A stretch of DNA of 25,940 nucleotides from an uncultured Clostridia bacterium. GTDB lineage: Bacteria; Bacillota; Clostridia; TANB77; CAG-508. The stretch covers positions 1 through 25,940 of the forward strand of contig CANRLE010000007.1 of assembly GCA_947631385.1 (NCBI GenBank). Reading direction: 5' to 3'. Below the pieces are notes generated by a model. That model did no database searches and had not been told where the DNA came from. It was given only the letters and a program-made list of their open reading frames with translations. Position 1 is the first letter of the stretch; every line of letters begins with the position of its first letter. Positions 7,729 to 15,439 of the stretch are shown here, piece by piece. The translations under genes and the position numbers were made by a program.

Positions 7729-9051
7729 CTACCCTTTCGTTTTGCTAATTGAAATTTTAGAATCAATCCTCATCATTCCTACACAGTCCTTATTGGACAT
7801 TACTTCAATTAATAGAGCTTCATATTTTCTACTTAATGCTTCTAATTCTCCTTTTGCATTAATATGTGTACAACTAAAAGATAACGTATATTTTCCAGGT
7901 GCCAAATTTATTTTTTGTTTAAACTCTACTGTTGCAATATCACCTTTACTATATGTTCCTGTTGCAATTTTCTCATACATTGAATTAGTTCCTGTCATTT
8001 CTAGTCCATTAAAGTCTTTTATTGTCATTGTAAAAATTGGTTCTTTTATTTCTTCTTCAAAAATTACTTTAGATTTTAAAATTACTTCTTTATCATTTTC
8101 TATGCTATTTAAATAATTTCCATTTTCATCAAATACTCCATAATCAATAACTTCTGCTTTTCCATTGCCATATTCAATAACATTAGGATTTTCATTAAAA
8201 TGGCTCTTCCAATTTTCATTGCTATTATCTACATGAGTACCTTTTTTTGATATTTTTTCTTCTGTTGGTTTTTGTCTTTTATCATCTAATCCTACAATAA
8301 TTTTTTTATATTTTTCTACTCCTTCTTTAACTTCTCCATCAAAAATTTTTTTACCAGAACTAATAATAACTGTTCTTGTACAATTTTTCAAAATATCTGT
8401 AACACTATGTGATACAAATAAAATAGTTTTTCCTTTATTTTTAAATTGCTCAAATTTTTTAAAGCATTTTAATTGGAATGCCATATCACCTACTGACAAT
8501 ACCTCATCAACAATTAAAACATCCGGATCTACATTAATTGCACACGCAAAAGCCAATCTAGCAAACATACCTGAAGAATATGTTTTTACTGGTTGATATA
8601 AATGTTCACCTATATCAGCAAATTCTATTATTTCTGGTTTCTTTTTTTCTATTTCTTCCCTTGTAAGTCCCATAACTTGTCCATGCTGATAAATATTTTC
8701 TTCACCTGTTAGTTCTTGGTTAAAAGCTGTTCCTAATTCTAGCAAAGAACTAATTCTCCCTTTAACCTCAATTGTTCCTGAAGTTTGAGTTACTACTCCT
8801 GTAATCATTTTTAATAAAGTAGATTTTCCTGCGCCATTTCTTCCTAATATTCCTACTATTTCACCTTTTTTTATTTCTAGATTCAAGTCATTGATAGCAC
8901 TAAATTCTTTATGCTTCTGATAACTTGGAAATATAGCTTCTATTAATCTATCTTTTTTTCTAGCATACATTTTATAATTTTTGCATAAATGTTCTATCTT
9001 AACAACTGTTTCTGCATTGCTATCAATTTCCTTTTTCATTTTTTCTATCAT
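7729..9051 (-). CDS. wzt: Polysaccharide ABC exporter ATPase with C-terminal Wzt carbohydrate-binding domain
   Basis: 440 residues. The nucleotide-binding domain (about 17-255) has Walker A GRNGAGKS at 70-77, signature TYSSGM at 157-162, Walker B DVLIVDE at 177-183 and the H-loop His215. A linker leads to a beta-rich domain at about 290-430 (YGNGKAEVIDYGVFDENG, then LAPGKYTLSFSC) that fits the Wzt C-terminal domain, which in Gram-negative exporters binds the finished, capped end of the glycan and licenses export. It partners the Wzm-like permease two genes upstream. The first ATG has AAAGGA 4 bases upstream; an in-frame ATG at 9039 is an alternative. A recognition domain implies that the glycan has a specific terminal mark, which the methyltransferase-kinase protein of this operon could provide. 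Confidence 0.9.
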   Translation of the reverse strand: MIEKMKKEIDSNAETVVKIEHLCKNYKMYARKKDRLIEAIFPSYQKHKEFSAINDLNLEIKKGEIVGILGRNGAGKSTLLKMITGVVTQTSGTIEVKGRISSLLELGTAFNQELTGEENIYQHGQVMGLTREEIEKKKPEIIEFADIGEHLYQPVKTYSSGMFARLAFACAINVDPDVLIVDEVLSVGDMAFQLKCFKKFEQFKNKGKTILFVSHSVTDILKNCTRTVIISSGKKIFDGEVKEGVEKYKKIIVGLDDKRQKPTEEKISKKGTHVDNSNENWKSHFNENPNVIEYGNGKAEVIDYGVFDENGNYLNSIENDKEVILKSKVIFEEEIKEPIFTMTIKDFNGLEMTGTNSMYEKIATGTYSKGDIATVEFKQKINLAPGKYTLSFSCTHINAKGELEALSRKYEALLIEVMSNKDCVGMMRIDSKISISKTKG

Positions 9052-9059
9052 TCCTTCCT

Positions 9060-10058
9060 TTATCTTTTCTTAATTAATTTTAAAATTGCCCATCTTATTT
9101 TAAATAAAGGTTTACCAATACAAGGTAAATTCATTATAATAAAATTTTCTATATAATATAAAAAAGTTTCGTTCTTATACAATTGATGGAAAACATTCCA
9201 TCCTTTAAAATTAAAATACTTTTTCTGTTTTATCATTTTAAAATAGTTTAATGCTTTGTTATTTAATTGTTGCATTTCATTTGGAAACTTACAATTGTTC
9301 TCAACATAAGTTTCAAAAATACCCAATTTGACATCAATAAAAAATTCTCTTACAGGCTCCATATTTGTATATTTATGTGTTACTTTGGTTGCTCCTACTT
9401 GATTATCTCCATGTTGCCTATATTTTATATATTTTTGTTGTACATAAGCTAATTTTCCATTAACAGAAGCCATTATACCAATCCAATGGTCATGAATAGA
9501 ATATCCTGATTTAATTGGAATAGGCAAAACCCATGCTATAGTTTTCTTTTTTGCCAATATAGTACAACCTGTTACACAATTGTACAAATAGTTTAAATCT
9601 ATTTTGTTTATATTGTTTTTAATTTTTCTGCTAATATGCATAAAATCATTATAAGATGGATATATAGTATTTAAATTTTCATCTACTACTTCTAAATCTC
9701 CAAAAACCAAATCCGCATCATTTTGTTCCAATATATCCAATGATTTTTGAACTTTTTCGGGTAACCAATAATCATCTTGGTCACATAGCATATAAAATGG
9801 ATTTTCTACTTTTTTTAATAAAAATTCAATGTTTTTTACTACTCCTAAATTTTTCTCCTGAAAGTATACTTCTATTCTTTTGTCCTTCTCTTTGTATTTT
9901 TTTAGTATTTGAGCAGTATTATCCTTTGAATTATCATCAGATATAATTATCCTTATATTTTGATAACTTTGCATTAATAAGCTTTGTAATTGCTGTTCTA
10001 AATATTTTTCTCCATTATAAGTAGGCATAATAATATCTATTGTTGAATTTTTTTCCAT
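9060..10058 (-). CDS. GT2 family glycosyltransferase
   Basis: 332 residues. A standard GT2 domain occupies about residues 6-225: IDIIMPTYNGEKYLEQQL, SDDNSKDNT at 40-48, LCDQDDYW at 91-98 carrying the metal-binding acid residues, HDHW at 189-192 and YRQHGDNQVG at 213-222. The last two motifs are common in rhamnosyltransferases of O-antigen and cell-wall rhamnan clusters. The C-terminal 100 residues are helical and end in a basic stretch (ILKLIKKR). The start has TAGGAGA about 8 bases upstream. It sits between the permease and the ATPase genes, 8 bases from wzt, so it is an integral part of the export operon. It may act early in chain assembly, but donor and acceptor are not determined by sequence. 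Confidence 0.88.
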   Translation of the reverse strand: MEKNSTIDIIMPTYNGEKYLEQQLQSLLMQSYQNIRIIISDDNSKDNTAQILKKYKEKDKRIEVYFQEKNLGVVKNIEFLLKKVENPFYMLCDQDDYWLPEKVQKSLDILEQNDADLVFGDLEVVDENLNTIYPSYNDFMHISRKIKNNINKIDLNYLYNCVTGCTILAKKKTIAWVLPIPIKSGYSIHDHWIGIMASVNGKLAYVQQKYIKYRQHGDNQVGATKVTHKYTNMEPVREFFIDVKLGIFETYVENNCKFPNEMQQLNNKALNYFKMIKQKKYFNFKGWNVFHQLYKNETFLYYIENFIIMNLPCIGKPLFKIRWAILKLIKKR

Positions 10059-10085
10059 TTTTGCATTCTCCTATTATTTTGATTA

Positions 10086-10877
10086 TTATAATACATCAGC
10101 AAAATCTTTTTTATTCTTTTTAAAAATGTAATTTCCCCATATGAATAATACAATTGTAATTACCCAAAATATAAGTGTATAAAATCCATGTCCTTGTGTT
10201 ACGATATTACCTTCCATGAAACAATTTCTAAAACCAGTTACTAAATATGTGAATGGCATGCATTGTATTAATCTTAATATTATAGGATGATCTGATAATT
10301 GAACTAAGTTCCAAACAATTGGTGTAAACCAAAAAAGTACTTGCATAATTATTCCTAATAAATTAGAAAAGTCTGGCACTAATGTAACAATTGCTGATGC
10401 AAATCTAGTAAATGCTATTAGAAAGCAATAAGCAGCTACTATTATGTATATCATCATTAGAATATTAGGAATAAATCCAAATACCAAACATATTATAGTT
10501 GCAATTAGAAAAAGAAAAATAGCTACAAAAGAATTTCCTATTAAAGATATTATTGGAATAATATCTACCGGAAATACCACTTTTTTAACTAAATATCCAT
10601 ATCCTCTTATAGCATTACTTGCTCCCATTATTCCGTCATTAATACACATCCACATTGCCATTCCCGGCATAAACCATACAATAAATGGAGAGCCATTTGG
10701 GCCTACTTGTTTGAAAATAAATTGAAATACAACTACATACATCATCATAAAGACGAAAGGTTGTAAAAATCCCCATATGCTTCCTAAGCTTGTATTGGCA
10801 AATCTATTTTTAAAATCACTTTTTCCTAATTTCCATGCTAATCCTCTATTTTTATATACTGTTTTTATAAACTCCAT
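10086..10877 (-). CDS. wzm: Polysaccharide ABC exporter permease (ABC-2 type)
   Basis: 263 residues, an integral membrane protein with about six hydrophobic segments. It starts with the cytoplasmic amphipathic region seen in Wzm/TagG-type permeases (WKLGKSDFKNRFANTSLGSIWGF within residues 15-37, the LGxxW element). It has the conserved YLVKKVVFPVDIIP coupling segment at 95-108 and a closing KKNKKDFADVL tail. With the Wzt-type ATPase it should flip a lipid-linked glycan across the membrane. It is the first gene of the operon: the promoter at 10918-10946 gives a leader of about 34 bases with AAGGAAGAAGG as ribosome binding site. TagG/teichoic acid export is an alternative, but the C-terminal domain of the ATPase and the rml genes favour a rhamnose-containing polysaccharide. 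Confidence 0.9.
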   Translation of the reverse strand: MEFIKTVYKNRGLAWKLGKSDFKNRFANTSLGSIWGFLQPFVFMMMYVVVFQFIFKQVGPNGSPFIVWFMPGMAMWMCINDGIMGASNAIRGYGYLVKKVVFPVDIIPIISLIGNSFVAIFLFLIATIICLVFGFIPNILMMIYIIVAAYCFLIAFTRFASAIVTLVPDFSNLLGIIMQVLFWFTPIVWNLVQLSDHPIILRLIQCMPFTYLVTGFRNCFMEGNIVTQGHGFYTLIFWVITIVLFIWGNYIFKKNKKDFADVL

Positions 10878-10917
10878 AATGACCTTCTTCCTTTTATATA
10901 ACTAATTTTCCCTATCT

Positions 10918-10946
10918 ATTCTATCTTTAAATAGGCTTTTTGTCAA
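10918..10946 (-). promoter_or_regulatory. Sigma-A promoter of the glycan operon
   Basis: On the minus strand a perfect -35 box TTGACA (10946-10941) is followed after exactly 17 bases by TAGAAT (10923-10918), one mismatch from TATAAT. Transcription should start near 10911, 34 bases before wzm. No other convincing promoter was seen between here and rmlA, and gene gaps are 20 bases or fewer apart from 27 bases between wzm and the first GT2 gene. Confidence 0.8.
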
Positions 10947-10964
10947 TTGTTTTGGCTATATTAA

Positions 10965-10993
10965 ATAAAATAACAGTAACACTTAATTACTGT
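10965..10993 (-). terminator. Weak intrinsic terminator after guaB
   Basis: A 7-base stem (ACAGTAA, 10973-10979, with TTACTGT, 10987-10993) with a 7-base loop is followed on the minus strand by TATTTTATTTAAT. It lies just after the guaB stop and before the -35 box of the glycan operon, so it should separate the two transcripts. The stem is AT-rich, so some read-through is possible. Confidence 0.55.
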
Positions 10994-11005
10994 CATTTTT
11001 AATTT

Positions 11006-12511
11006 TTATTTAAATTGATTATCAATTTCTTTTAGAATAACATCATGTGCGCTTCCTTCTGCAATACTTACTTCTGAAACTAATGTTAATCTTGCTTTAT
11101 CATGAAATTCTGGAATACTAATGCTTCCACAATTACACATAGTTGATTTTATTTTAGCTACTGTAATAGCCAAATTATCTTTTAGTCTACCAGCATAAGG
11201 AATATAAGAATCAACTCCTTCTTCAAAAGAAAGTTTTTTCTCTCCTCCCATATCATATCTTTGCCAGTTTCTTGCACGATTAGAGCCTTCTCCCCAATAT
11301 TCTTTCACATATGCATTTCCTTTTTTAATTACTCTTGTTGGGCTTTCATCAAATCTTGCAAAATATCTTCCCATCATAACAAAATCTGCTCCCAAGGCAA
11401 GTGCAATTGTAATATGATGGTCATGAACAATTCCCCCATCAGAACATACTGGAATATATATTCCTGTTTCTTCAAAATATTCATTACGTGCATTAACAAC
11501 ATCAATTAATGCAGATGCTTGTCCTCGACCAATTCCCTTTGTTTCACGAGTTATACAAATTGATCCTCCTCCAACACCAACTTTGATAAAATCAGCACCA
11601 GCTTCCGCTAAATAACGAAATCCTTCTCTATCTACAACATTTCCTGCACCAATTTTTACACTATCTCCATACTTTGCTCTTACAAAATCAATCGTATTCT
11701 TTTGCCATATAGAGTAACCATCAGATGAATCCATACAAATTAAATCTACTCCTGCTTCTACTAAAGCTGGTATTCTTTCTTCATAATCTCTTGTATTAAT
11801 TCCAGCCCCTACAATATATCTCTTATTCTCATCTAATAAAGAATTTGGGTTATTCTTTCTCTCTTCATAATCTCTTCTAAATACTAAATATTTTAGCTTT
11901 TCTTCTTCATCTAAAATTGGCAAACATGCTATTTTGTTCTCCCAAATTAAATCATTAGCTTCTGCTAAACTAATTCCTTCATTAGCCCACACAACTTTTT
12001 CTTTTGGTGTCATAAATTTATCAATTGGTTCATCAAAATTATCTCTTGAAATTCTATAGTCTTTATCTGTTACTAGTCCTATGAATTTTCCTTGTGCTGT
12101 TCCGTCATCTGTAACAATTACTGTAGAATGTCCTGTCTCTTGTACTAAATTAATTACCTCTCTTAATGATGTCCCTGACTTTACATTTGAATCACTAATA
12201 ACAAATCCTGCTTTGTGTTTTTTTACATGTCTTACCATTTTAGCTTGTGATTCAATTGATTGTGAACCATAAATAAATGCAACTCCTCCTTCTCTTGCTA
12301 ATGCAATTCCCATTTCTTCTCCTGAAACAGATTGCATAATGGCAGATACCATTGGTACATTTGCATAGTACTCTGCTTCTTCTCCTTTTTTGTATTTTAC
12401 TAGCGGTGTTCTCAATGATACGTTTGATGGAATACATCTCTCATCTGTTAAGTTTGGTAGTAATAAAAATTCATTAAATGTTCTTGAAATATCTTCTAAA
12501 ATTTTTGCCAT
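11006..12511 (-). CDS. guaB: IMP dehydrogenase
   Basis: 501 residues. Oxidises IMP to XMP with NAD+, the committed step to guanine nucleotides. The (beta/alpha)8 catalytic domain is interrupted by a CBS-pair (Bateman) region at about 100-215. The catalytic loop GVGGGSICITRETKGIGRGQ carries the nucleophile Cys319. NAD/IMP-binding motifs MDSSDG (260-265) and CSDGGI (356-361) are present, and the mobile flap has Arg418-Tyr419. The flap continues into EEGVDSYIPYAGRL, as in other IMPDHs. The extended KGIGRGQ after the catalytic loop places it in a variant subgroup rather than the E. coli-like GSICTTR form. GGGGAGG lies 8 bases before the ATG. It has its own promoter in the 76-base gap after gpr, so it is probably an independent transcript. 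Confidence 0.95.
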   Translation of the reverse strand: MAKILEDISRTFNEFLLLPNLTDERCIPSNVSLRTPLVKYKKGEEAEYYANVPMVSAIMQSVSGEEMGIALAREGGVAFIYGSQSIESQAKMVRHVKKHKAGFVISDSNVKSGTSLREVINLVQETGHSTVIVTDDGTAQGKFIGLVTDKDYRISRDNFDEPIDKFMTPKEKVVWANEGISLAEANDLIWENKIACLPILDEEEKLKYLVFRRDYEERKNNPNSLLDENKRYIVGAGINTRDYEERIPALVEAGVDLICMDSSDGYSIWQKNTIDFVRAKYGDSVKIGAGNVVDREGFRYLAEAGADFIKVGVGGGSICITRETKGIGRGQASALIDVVNARNEYFEETGIYIPVCSDGGIVHDHHITIALALGADFVMMGRYFARFDESPTRVIKKGNAYVKEYWGEGSNRARNWQRYDMGGEKKLSFEEGVDSYIPYAGRLKDNLAITVAKIKSTMCNCGSISIPEFHDKARLTLVSEVSIAEGSAHDVILKEIDNQFK

Positions 12512-12548
12512 ATTTTTTCCTCCCCTTTTTTTACTTTATATTCCAACT

Positions 12549-12577
12549 ATTATACTATATATTTTTTAATTTGTAAA
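12549..12577 (-). promoter_or_regulatory. Sigma-A promoter of guaB
   Basis: TTTACA (12577-12572) and a perfect TATAAT (12554-12549) are separated by 17 bases on the minus strand. The -35 box begins 11 bases after the gpr stop. No purine riboswitch can fit in the short leader. Confidence 0.75.
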
Positions 12578-12587
12578 GGAAAATTTT

Positions 12588-13520
12588 TCACATTGCTCCA
12601 TTAATTCCACTCGCTACAATTTCTTTCATATTTTCAATTAAATCGTCAATTTCTTTTGGTGTTACAATTAAATTATAATCTTTTGGTATTAAAACTTCTT
12701 TTATTTCTTCATAATTATCTTCTTCTTTTAAATGATTTAAATAATCATTTGATTTTGCCTCATCTTGCAACTTTTCAATAAACAAATCTAAACAATCATT
12801 TACTAATACTGCTGTTTCCACTACTGTTGGAATTCCGATAGCTACTACAGGAATTCCCAATGTTTGTTGACTTATTTCGCTTCTTGTGTTTCCTACACCA
12901 GCTCCTGGAACAATTCCAGTATCAGATAATTGAACTGTACTACTAATTCTTTCAATGCTACGAGAAGCTAATGCATCAATAACAATTACTAATTTTGGAT
13001 GAATGTTATCAACAATTCCTTTTAAAATTTCTACTGTTTCTATTCCTGTTGTTCCTAACACTCCTGGAGATATTGCACTAACCATTCTTGTTCCTTCTTC
13101 TACATATTGTGGTAAATAATTAATGATATGTCTAGTTACTTCAATTTCATTTATTACTTTTGGTCCAAGGGCATCTGGTGTAACATATATATTGCCCAAT
13201 CCAACCACTAAAATTTCTCCTTGTTTATCTACATGAACATCAATTATACTTTTTAATTCATTAGTCAATACTTCTGCTGCTTTATTTATTTCCTCTTCTT
13301 GTGCAATCTTTAATTTTTTTACATCAATAGTAATATAATTTCCTATTGGCTTTCCAATGGCTTTTTCTCCATTTTCATTTGTGATTTTTACTCTTTCTAC
13401 TTTTATGTTTTCATCAATTTCTTCTTGATTACTCTCAATCCCATCAATTTCTTGTAACTTATTGGCTTTCTGATAAATTTCTTTTCGTTCTGATGCTAAA
13501 TCAGTTCTAAAATTATACAT
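12588..13520 (-). CDS. gpr: Spore germination protease GPR
   Basis: 310 residues. GPR degrades small acid-soluble spore proteins when spores germinate; it is made in the forespore as a zymogen. The N-terminus FRTDLASERKEIY is the conserved region of the family. The two catalytic aspartates of MEROPS family A25 (Asp127 and Asp193 in Bacillus megaterium, 66 residues apart) match Asp116 (YVTPDALGPKV) and Asp182 (VIDALASRS), again 66 apart. VSAISPGVLGTTGIET and LSDTGIVPGAGVGNTR are also characteristic. It is shorter than the roughly 370-residue Bacillus enzyme, mainly at the N-terminus and in loops. GGAGG lies 8 bases before the ATG. The upstream sequence holds a possible sigma-G promoter. An SspH-type SASP encoded at 24820 may be one of its substrates or associates. 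Confidence 0.95.
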   Translation of the reverse strand: MYNFRTDLASERKEIYQKANKLQEIDGIESNQEEIDENIKVERVKITNENGEKAIGKPIGNYITIDVKKLKIAQEEEINKAAEVLTNELKSIIDVHVDKQGEILVVGLGNIYVTPDALGPKVINEIEVTRHIINYLPQYVEEGTRMVSAISPGVLGTTGIETVEILKGIVDNIHPKLVIVIDALASRSIERISSTVQLSDTGIVPGAGVGNTRSEISQQTLGIPVVAIGIPTVVETAVLVNDCLDLFIEKLQDEAKSNDYLNHLKEEDNYEEIKEVLIPKDYNLIVTPKEIDDLIENMKEIVASGINGAM

Positions 13521-13540
13521 ACAAAATCCTCCTTTTTTAT

Positions 13541-13570
13541 TAGTATTACCATTTTAATTATTTCTACTCC
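13541..13570 (-). promoter_or_regulatory. Possible forespore (sigma-G) promoter of gpr
   Basis: On the minus strand GGAGTA (13570-13565) and AATACTA (13547-13541) are 17 bases apart. Compared with the sigma-G consensus (GMATR and CATNHTA), the -10 matches at all but its first base and the -35 at four of five. The leader would be very short. The call rests mostly on gpr being a forespore gene in other species. Confidence 0.35.
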
Positions 13571-13583
13571 ATATGAAATAATA

Positions 13584-13612
13584 TTGACTTTTAACTAACT
13601 TCATGATAATAT
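13584..13612 (+). promoter_or_regulatory. Sigma-A-like promoter of the 187-residue unknown gene
   Basis: TTGACT (13584-13589) and TAATAT (13607-13612) are 17 bases apart on the plus strand. The -35 is one mismatch and the -10 two mismatches from consensus. It diverges from gpr and would give a leader of about 65 bases. Confidence 0.5.
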
Positions 13613-13630
13613 TAATATACATAACTTATT

Positions 13631-13662
13631 AACAGATGCCTGTTTTTTTAGGTATCCTAAAA
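13631..13662 (+). promoter_or_regulatory. Two adjacent dyads in the leader of the unknown gene
   Basis: AACAG-ATGC-CTGTT (13631-13644) is followed two bases later by TTTTAGG-TAT-CCTAAAA (13646-13662). Both are perfect inverted repeats and lie between the predicted start of transcription and the AAAGGGGG ribosome binding site. They could bind a repressor or form two small hairpins in the leader RNA. No known operator was recognised. Confidence 0.45.
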
Positions 13663-13684
13663 TTAAAAAGGGGGAACTTACATC

Positions 13685-14248
13685 ATGCCTTTAAACGAAC
13701 ATAAGGGAGAAGTACGGGCAATGGCTTTAGAACTTATGCAGGAGACTTTATCAATTCCTGCAGGCGAAGATGTCCATTTAATTCGATTTATGGACATTCT
13801 GGACAAATGTAAAGAATGCAATTCTCAGGTTGACTTTGTATCAAATTTTTCATCAGAACTATGTGATACACCATTAACGTTTTTTATAGACAACTATCGT
13901 TTAGAATTTATTGAGTTTCTTTTAAAACTGGATAGTATTGATGAAACAAAGCAAGCCATTGCCTTGTTCAAAAATACTATTGTGGGAAAGTCCGCAGAGA
14001 TGATGGAATGTTGCAGTTATCATAGCTTGTTACAGCTTCACCGTCTTTTGCAATTATTTTTCCAAGACAGTCATCCTGTGGAGTTTTTGGAAAATAAGGA
14101 TTTAACTAATGTGTTTAATTTTGTTCCTTATCCCAAACTTTGTCAGGACATAAGTTTTGTAGTTAAGATATATATAATTTTGTCAGGATTCCCTTCACGT
14201 TGCGAATCTATGCTCGCAGCATTTGACAGCTTTTATGCTTTATCATAA
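13685..14248 (+). CDS. Unrecognised 187-residue protein
   Basis: I do not recognise this family. The protein is predicted soluble and mostly helical, with no signal peptide, no clear membrane segment and no catalytic motif. It contains seven cysteines (42, 45, 60, 109, 110, 153, 173), including a CKEC pair at 42-45 and CC at 109-110, but they do not form a standard zinc finger. A hydrophobic helix (SLLQLHRLLQLFF) lies at about 114-126. It is a real gene: AAAGGGGGAA sits about 9 bases before the ATG, a promoter and leader dyads precede it, and a strong terminator follows. It is richer in GC than its neighbours, uses codons rare around it (CGG, GGC, TCC), and is the only plus-strand gene for about 11 kb on either side. 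This suggests recent acquisition. Confidence 0.75.
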   Translation: MPLNEHKGEVRAMALELMQETLSIPAGEDVHLIRFMDILDKCKECNSQVDFVSNFSSELCDTPLTFFIDNYRLEFIEFLLKLDSIDETKQAIALFKNTIVGKSAEMMECCSYHSLLQLHRLLQLFFQDSHPVEFLENKDLTNVFNFVPYPKLCQDISFVVKIYIILSGFPSRCESMLAAFDSFYALS

Positions 14249-14256
14249 GTTCAAAA

Positions 14257-14295
14257 CCCAGTTGCTTACCTAAAAGCAACTGGGTCCCTTCTTTT
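14257..14295 (+). terminator. Strong intrinsic terminator after the unknown gene
   Basis: A perfect 11-base stem (CCCAGTTGCTT, 14257-14267, with AAGCAACTGGG, 14274-14284) and a 6-base loop are followed by TCCCTTCTTTTT. On the minus strand the same hairpin is followed by TTTTG, so it may also stop transcription from uvrA, whose stop codon is 25 bases away. Confidence 0.9.
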
Positions 14296-14308
14296 TATTA
14301 TAATAATT

Positions 14309-15439
14309 TTATTCCAAGTATTTTTTTAAAAACTTTCCTGTATAACTTCTTTCATTCTTACAAATCTGTTCTGGTGTTCCTACTGCAATAACTTCTCCTC
14401 CATTGTCTCCACCTTCTGGTCCTAAATCTATAATATAATCACATGTTTTTATTAAATCTAAATTATGCTCAATAACAATAATTGTATTTCCTGTATCAAC
14501 TAATCTTTGAAGAATATCAACTAATCTATGAACATCTGCTATATGAAGCCCTGTTGTTGGTTCATCTAAAATATATAATGTTTTTCCTGTTGCTCTTTTA
14601 GACAATTCTGTAGCTAATTTTACTCTTTGAGCCTCTCCTCCTGATAAAGTAGTAGATGGTTGTCCTAATTTGATATATCCAAGTCCAACATCATACAATG
14701 TCTGTATTTTTTGCTTTATTTTAGGTATTTTATCAAAAAATGTTAAAGCTTCCTCTACAGTCATATCTAAAACATCAGCAATGTTTTTTCCCTTATATTT
14801 TACCTCCAAAGTTTCACGATTATATCTTTTTCCTTTACATACTTCACATGGTACATAAATATCTGGTAAAAAATGCATCTCAATTTTATGCACACCATCT
14901 CCAGAACAACTTTCACATCTTCCACCTGCTACATTAAAACTAAATCTTCCTTTTTGATATCCTCTCATTTTTGCTTCTTCTGTACTTGCAAAAATATCCC
15001 TAATTAAATCAAATACTCCTGTATATGTAGCCGGATTTGAACGTGGCGTCCTTCCAATTGGAGACTGGTCTATATTGATAATCTTATCTATATTTTGCAA
15101 TCCTTTTACTTCCTTGCATTTTCCTGGTTTTTCATTAGAGCCATTTAATTTTTTTGCAATAGTTTTATATAATACTTCATTAACTAAAGTTGATTTTCCT
15201 GAACCTGATACTCCTGTTACACATGTAAAAACTCCTAGTGGAAATTTGACACTAATATTTTTTAAATTATTTTCAGTAGCTCCTTGCACTTCTATCACTT
15301 TTGATTTTACATGCTTTCTTCTCTTTTGTGGTACTGGTATCTGCTTTCTTCCACTTAGATATTGTCCTGTAATAGAATTTTCCACTTGTTTTATGTCTTC
15401 TGCTGTTCCGCTGTGCCATGACATATCCTCCATGCACAC
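14309..15439 (-). CDS. uvrA: UvrA, C-terminal fragment (second ABC module) of a frameshifted gene
   Basis: This frame carries the second half of the excinuclease ABC subunit A, the damage-sensing ATPase of nucleotide excision repair. True UvrA sequence starts at GTAEDIKQVENSITGQYLSG (about codon 11, from 15409); the residues before it are out of frame. Visible motifs: Walker A GVSGSGKST, the zinc finger CESCSGDG...CEVCKGKRYN, signature LSGGEAQRVKLATELSK, Walker B LYILDEPTTGLH and the end IVIEHNLDLIKTCDYIIDLGPEGGDNGGEV. It has no proper start of its own: the first possible codon lies inside the overlap with the upstream frame, where the DNA still encodes the conserved GPGAGVHGG of the other frame. 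It would only work as part of a joined 942-residue protein. Confidence 0.9.
   Translation of the reverse strand: MCMEDMSWHSGTAEDIKQVENSITGQYLSGRKQIPVPQKRRKHVKSKVIEVQGATENNLKNISVKFPLGVFTCVTGVSGSGKSTLVNEVLYKTIAKKLNGSNEKPGKCKEVKGLQNIDKIINIDQSPIGRTPRSNPATYTGVFDLIRDIFASTEEAKMRGYQKGRFSFNVAGGRCESCSGDGVHKIEMHFLPDIYVPCEVCKGKRYNRETLEVKYKGKNIADVLDMTVEEALTFFDKIPKIKQKIQTLYDVGLGYIKLGQPSTTLSGGEAQRVKLATELSKRATGKTLYILDEPTTGLHIADVHRLVDILQRLVDTGNTIIVIEHNLDLIKTCDYIIDLGPEGGDNGGEVIAVGTPEQICKNERSYTGKFLKKYLE

Noticed and set aside
6582..7740. SAM riboswitch before metK
   Set aside because: metK starts 7 bases after the wzt stop. There is no room for an aptamer, and the upstream sequence is coding.
7742..8116. Plus-strand open frame of 124 codons opposite wzt
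   Set aside because: It is antisense to the Wzt C-terminal domain and has no ribosome binding site or promoter.
12252..12437. Minus-strand 61-codon frame inside guaB
   Set aside because: Lies fully within the guaB coding region in another frame, has an Arg-rich artefact composition and no ribosome binding site.
15273..15439. Programmed ribosomal frameshift in uvrA
   Set aside because: No slippery heptamer or homopolymer is present at the junction, and UvrA is not known to use frameshifting. A simple one-base insertion explains the data.
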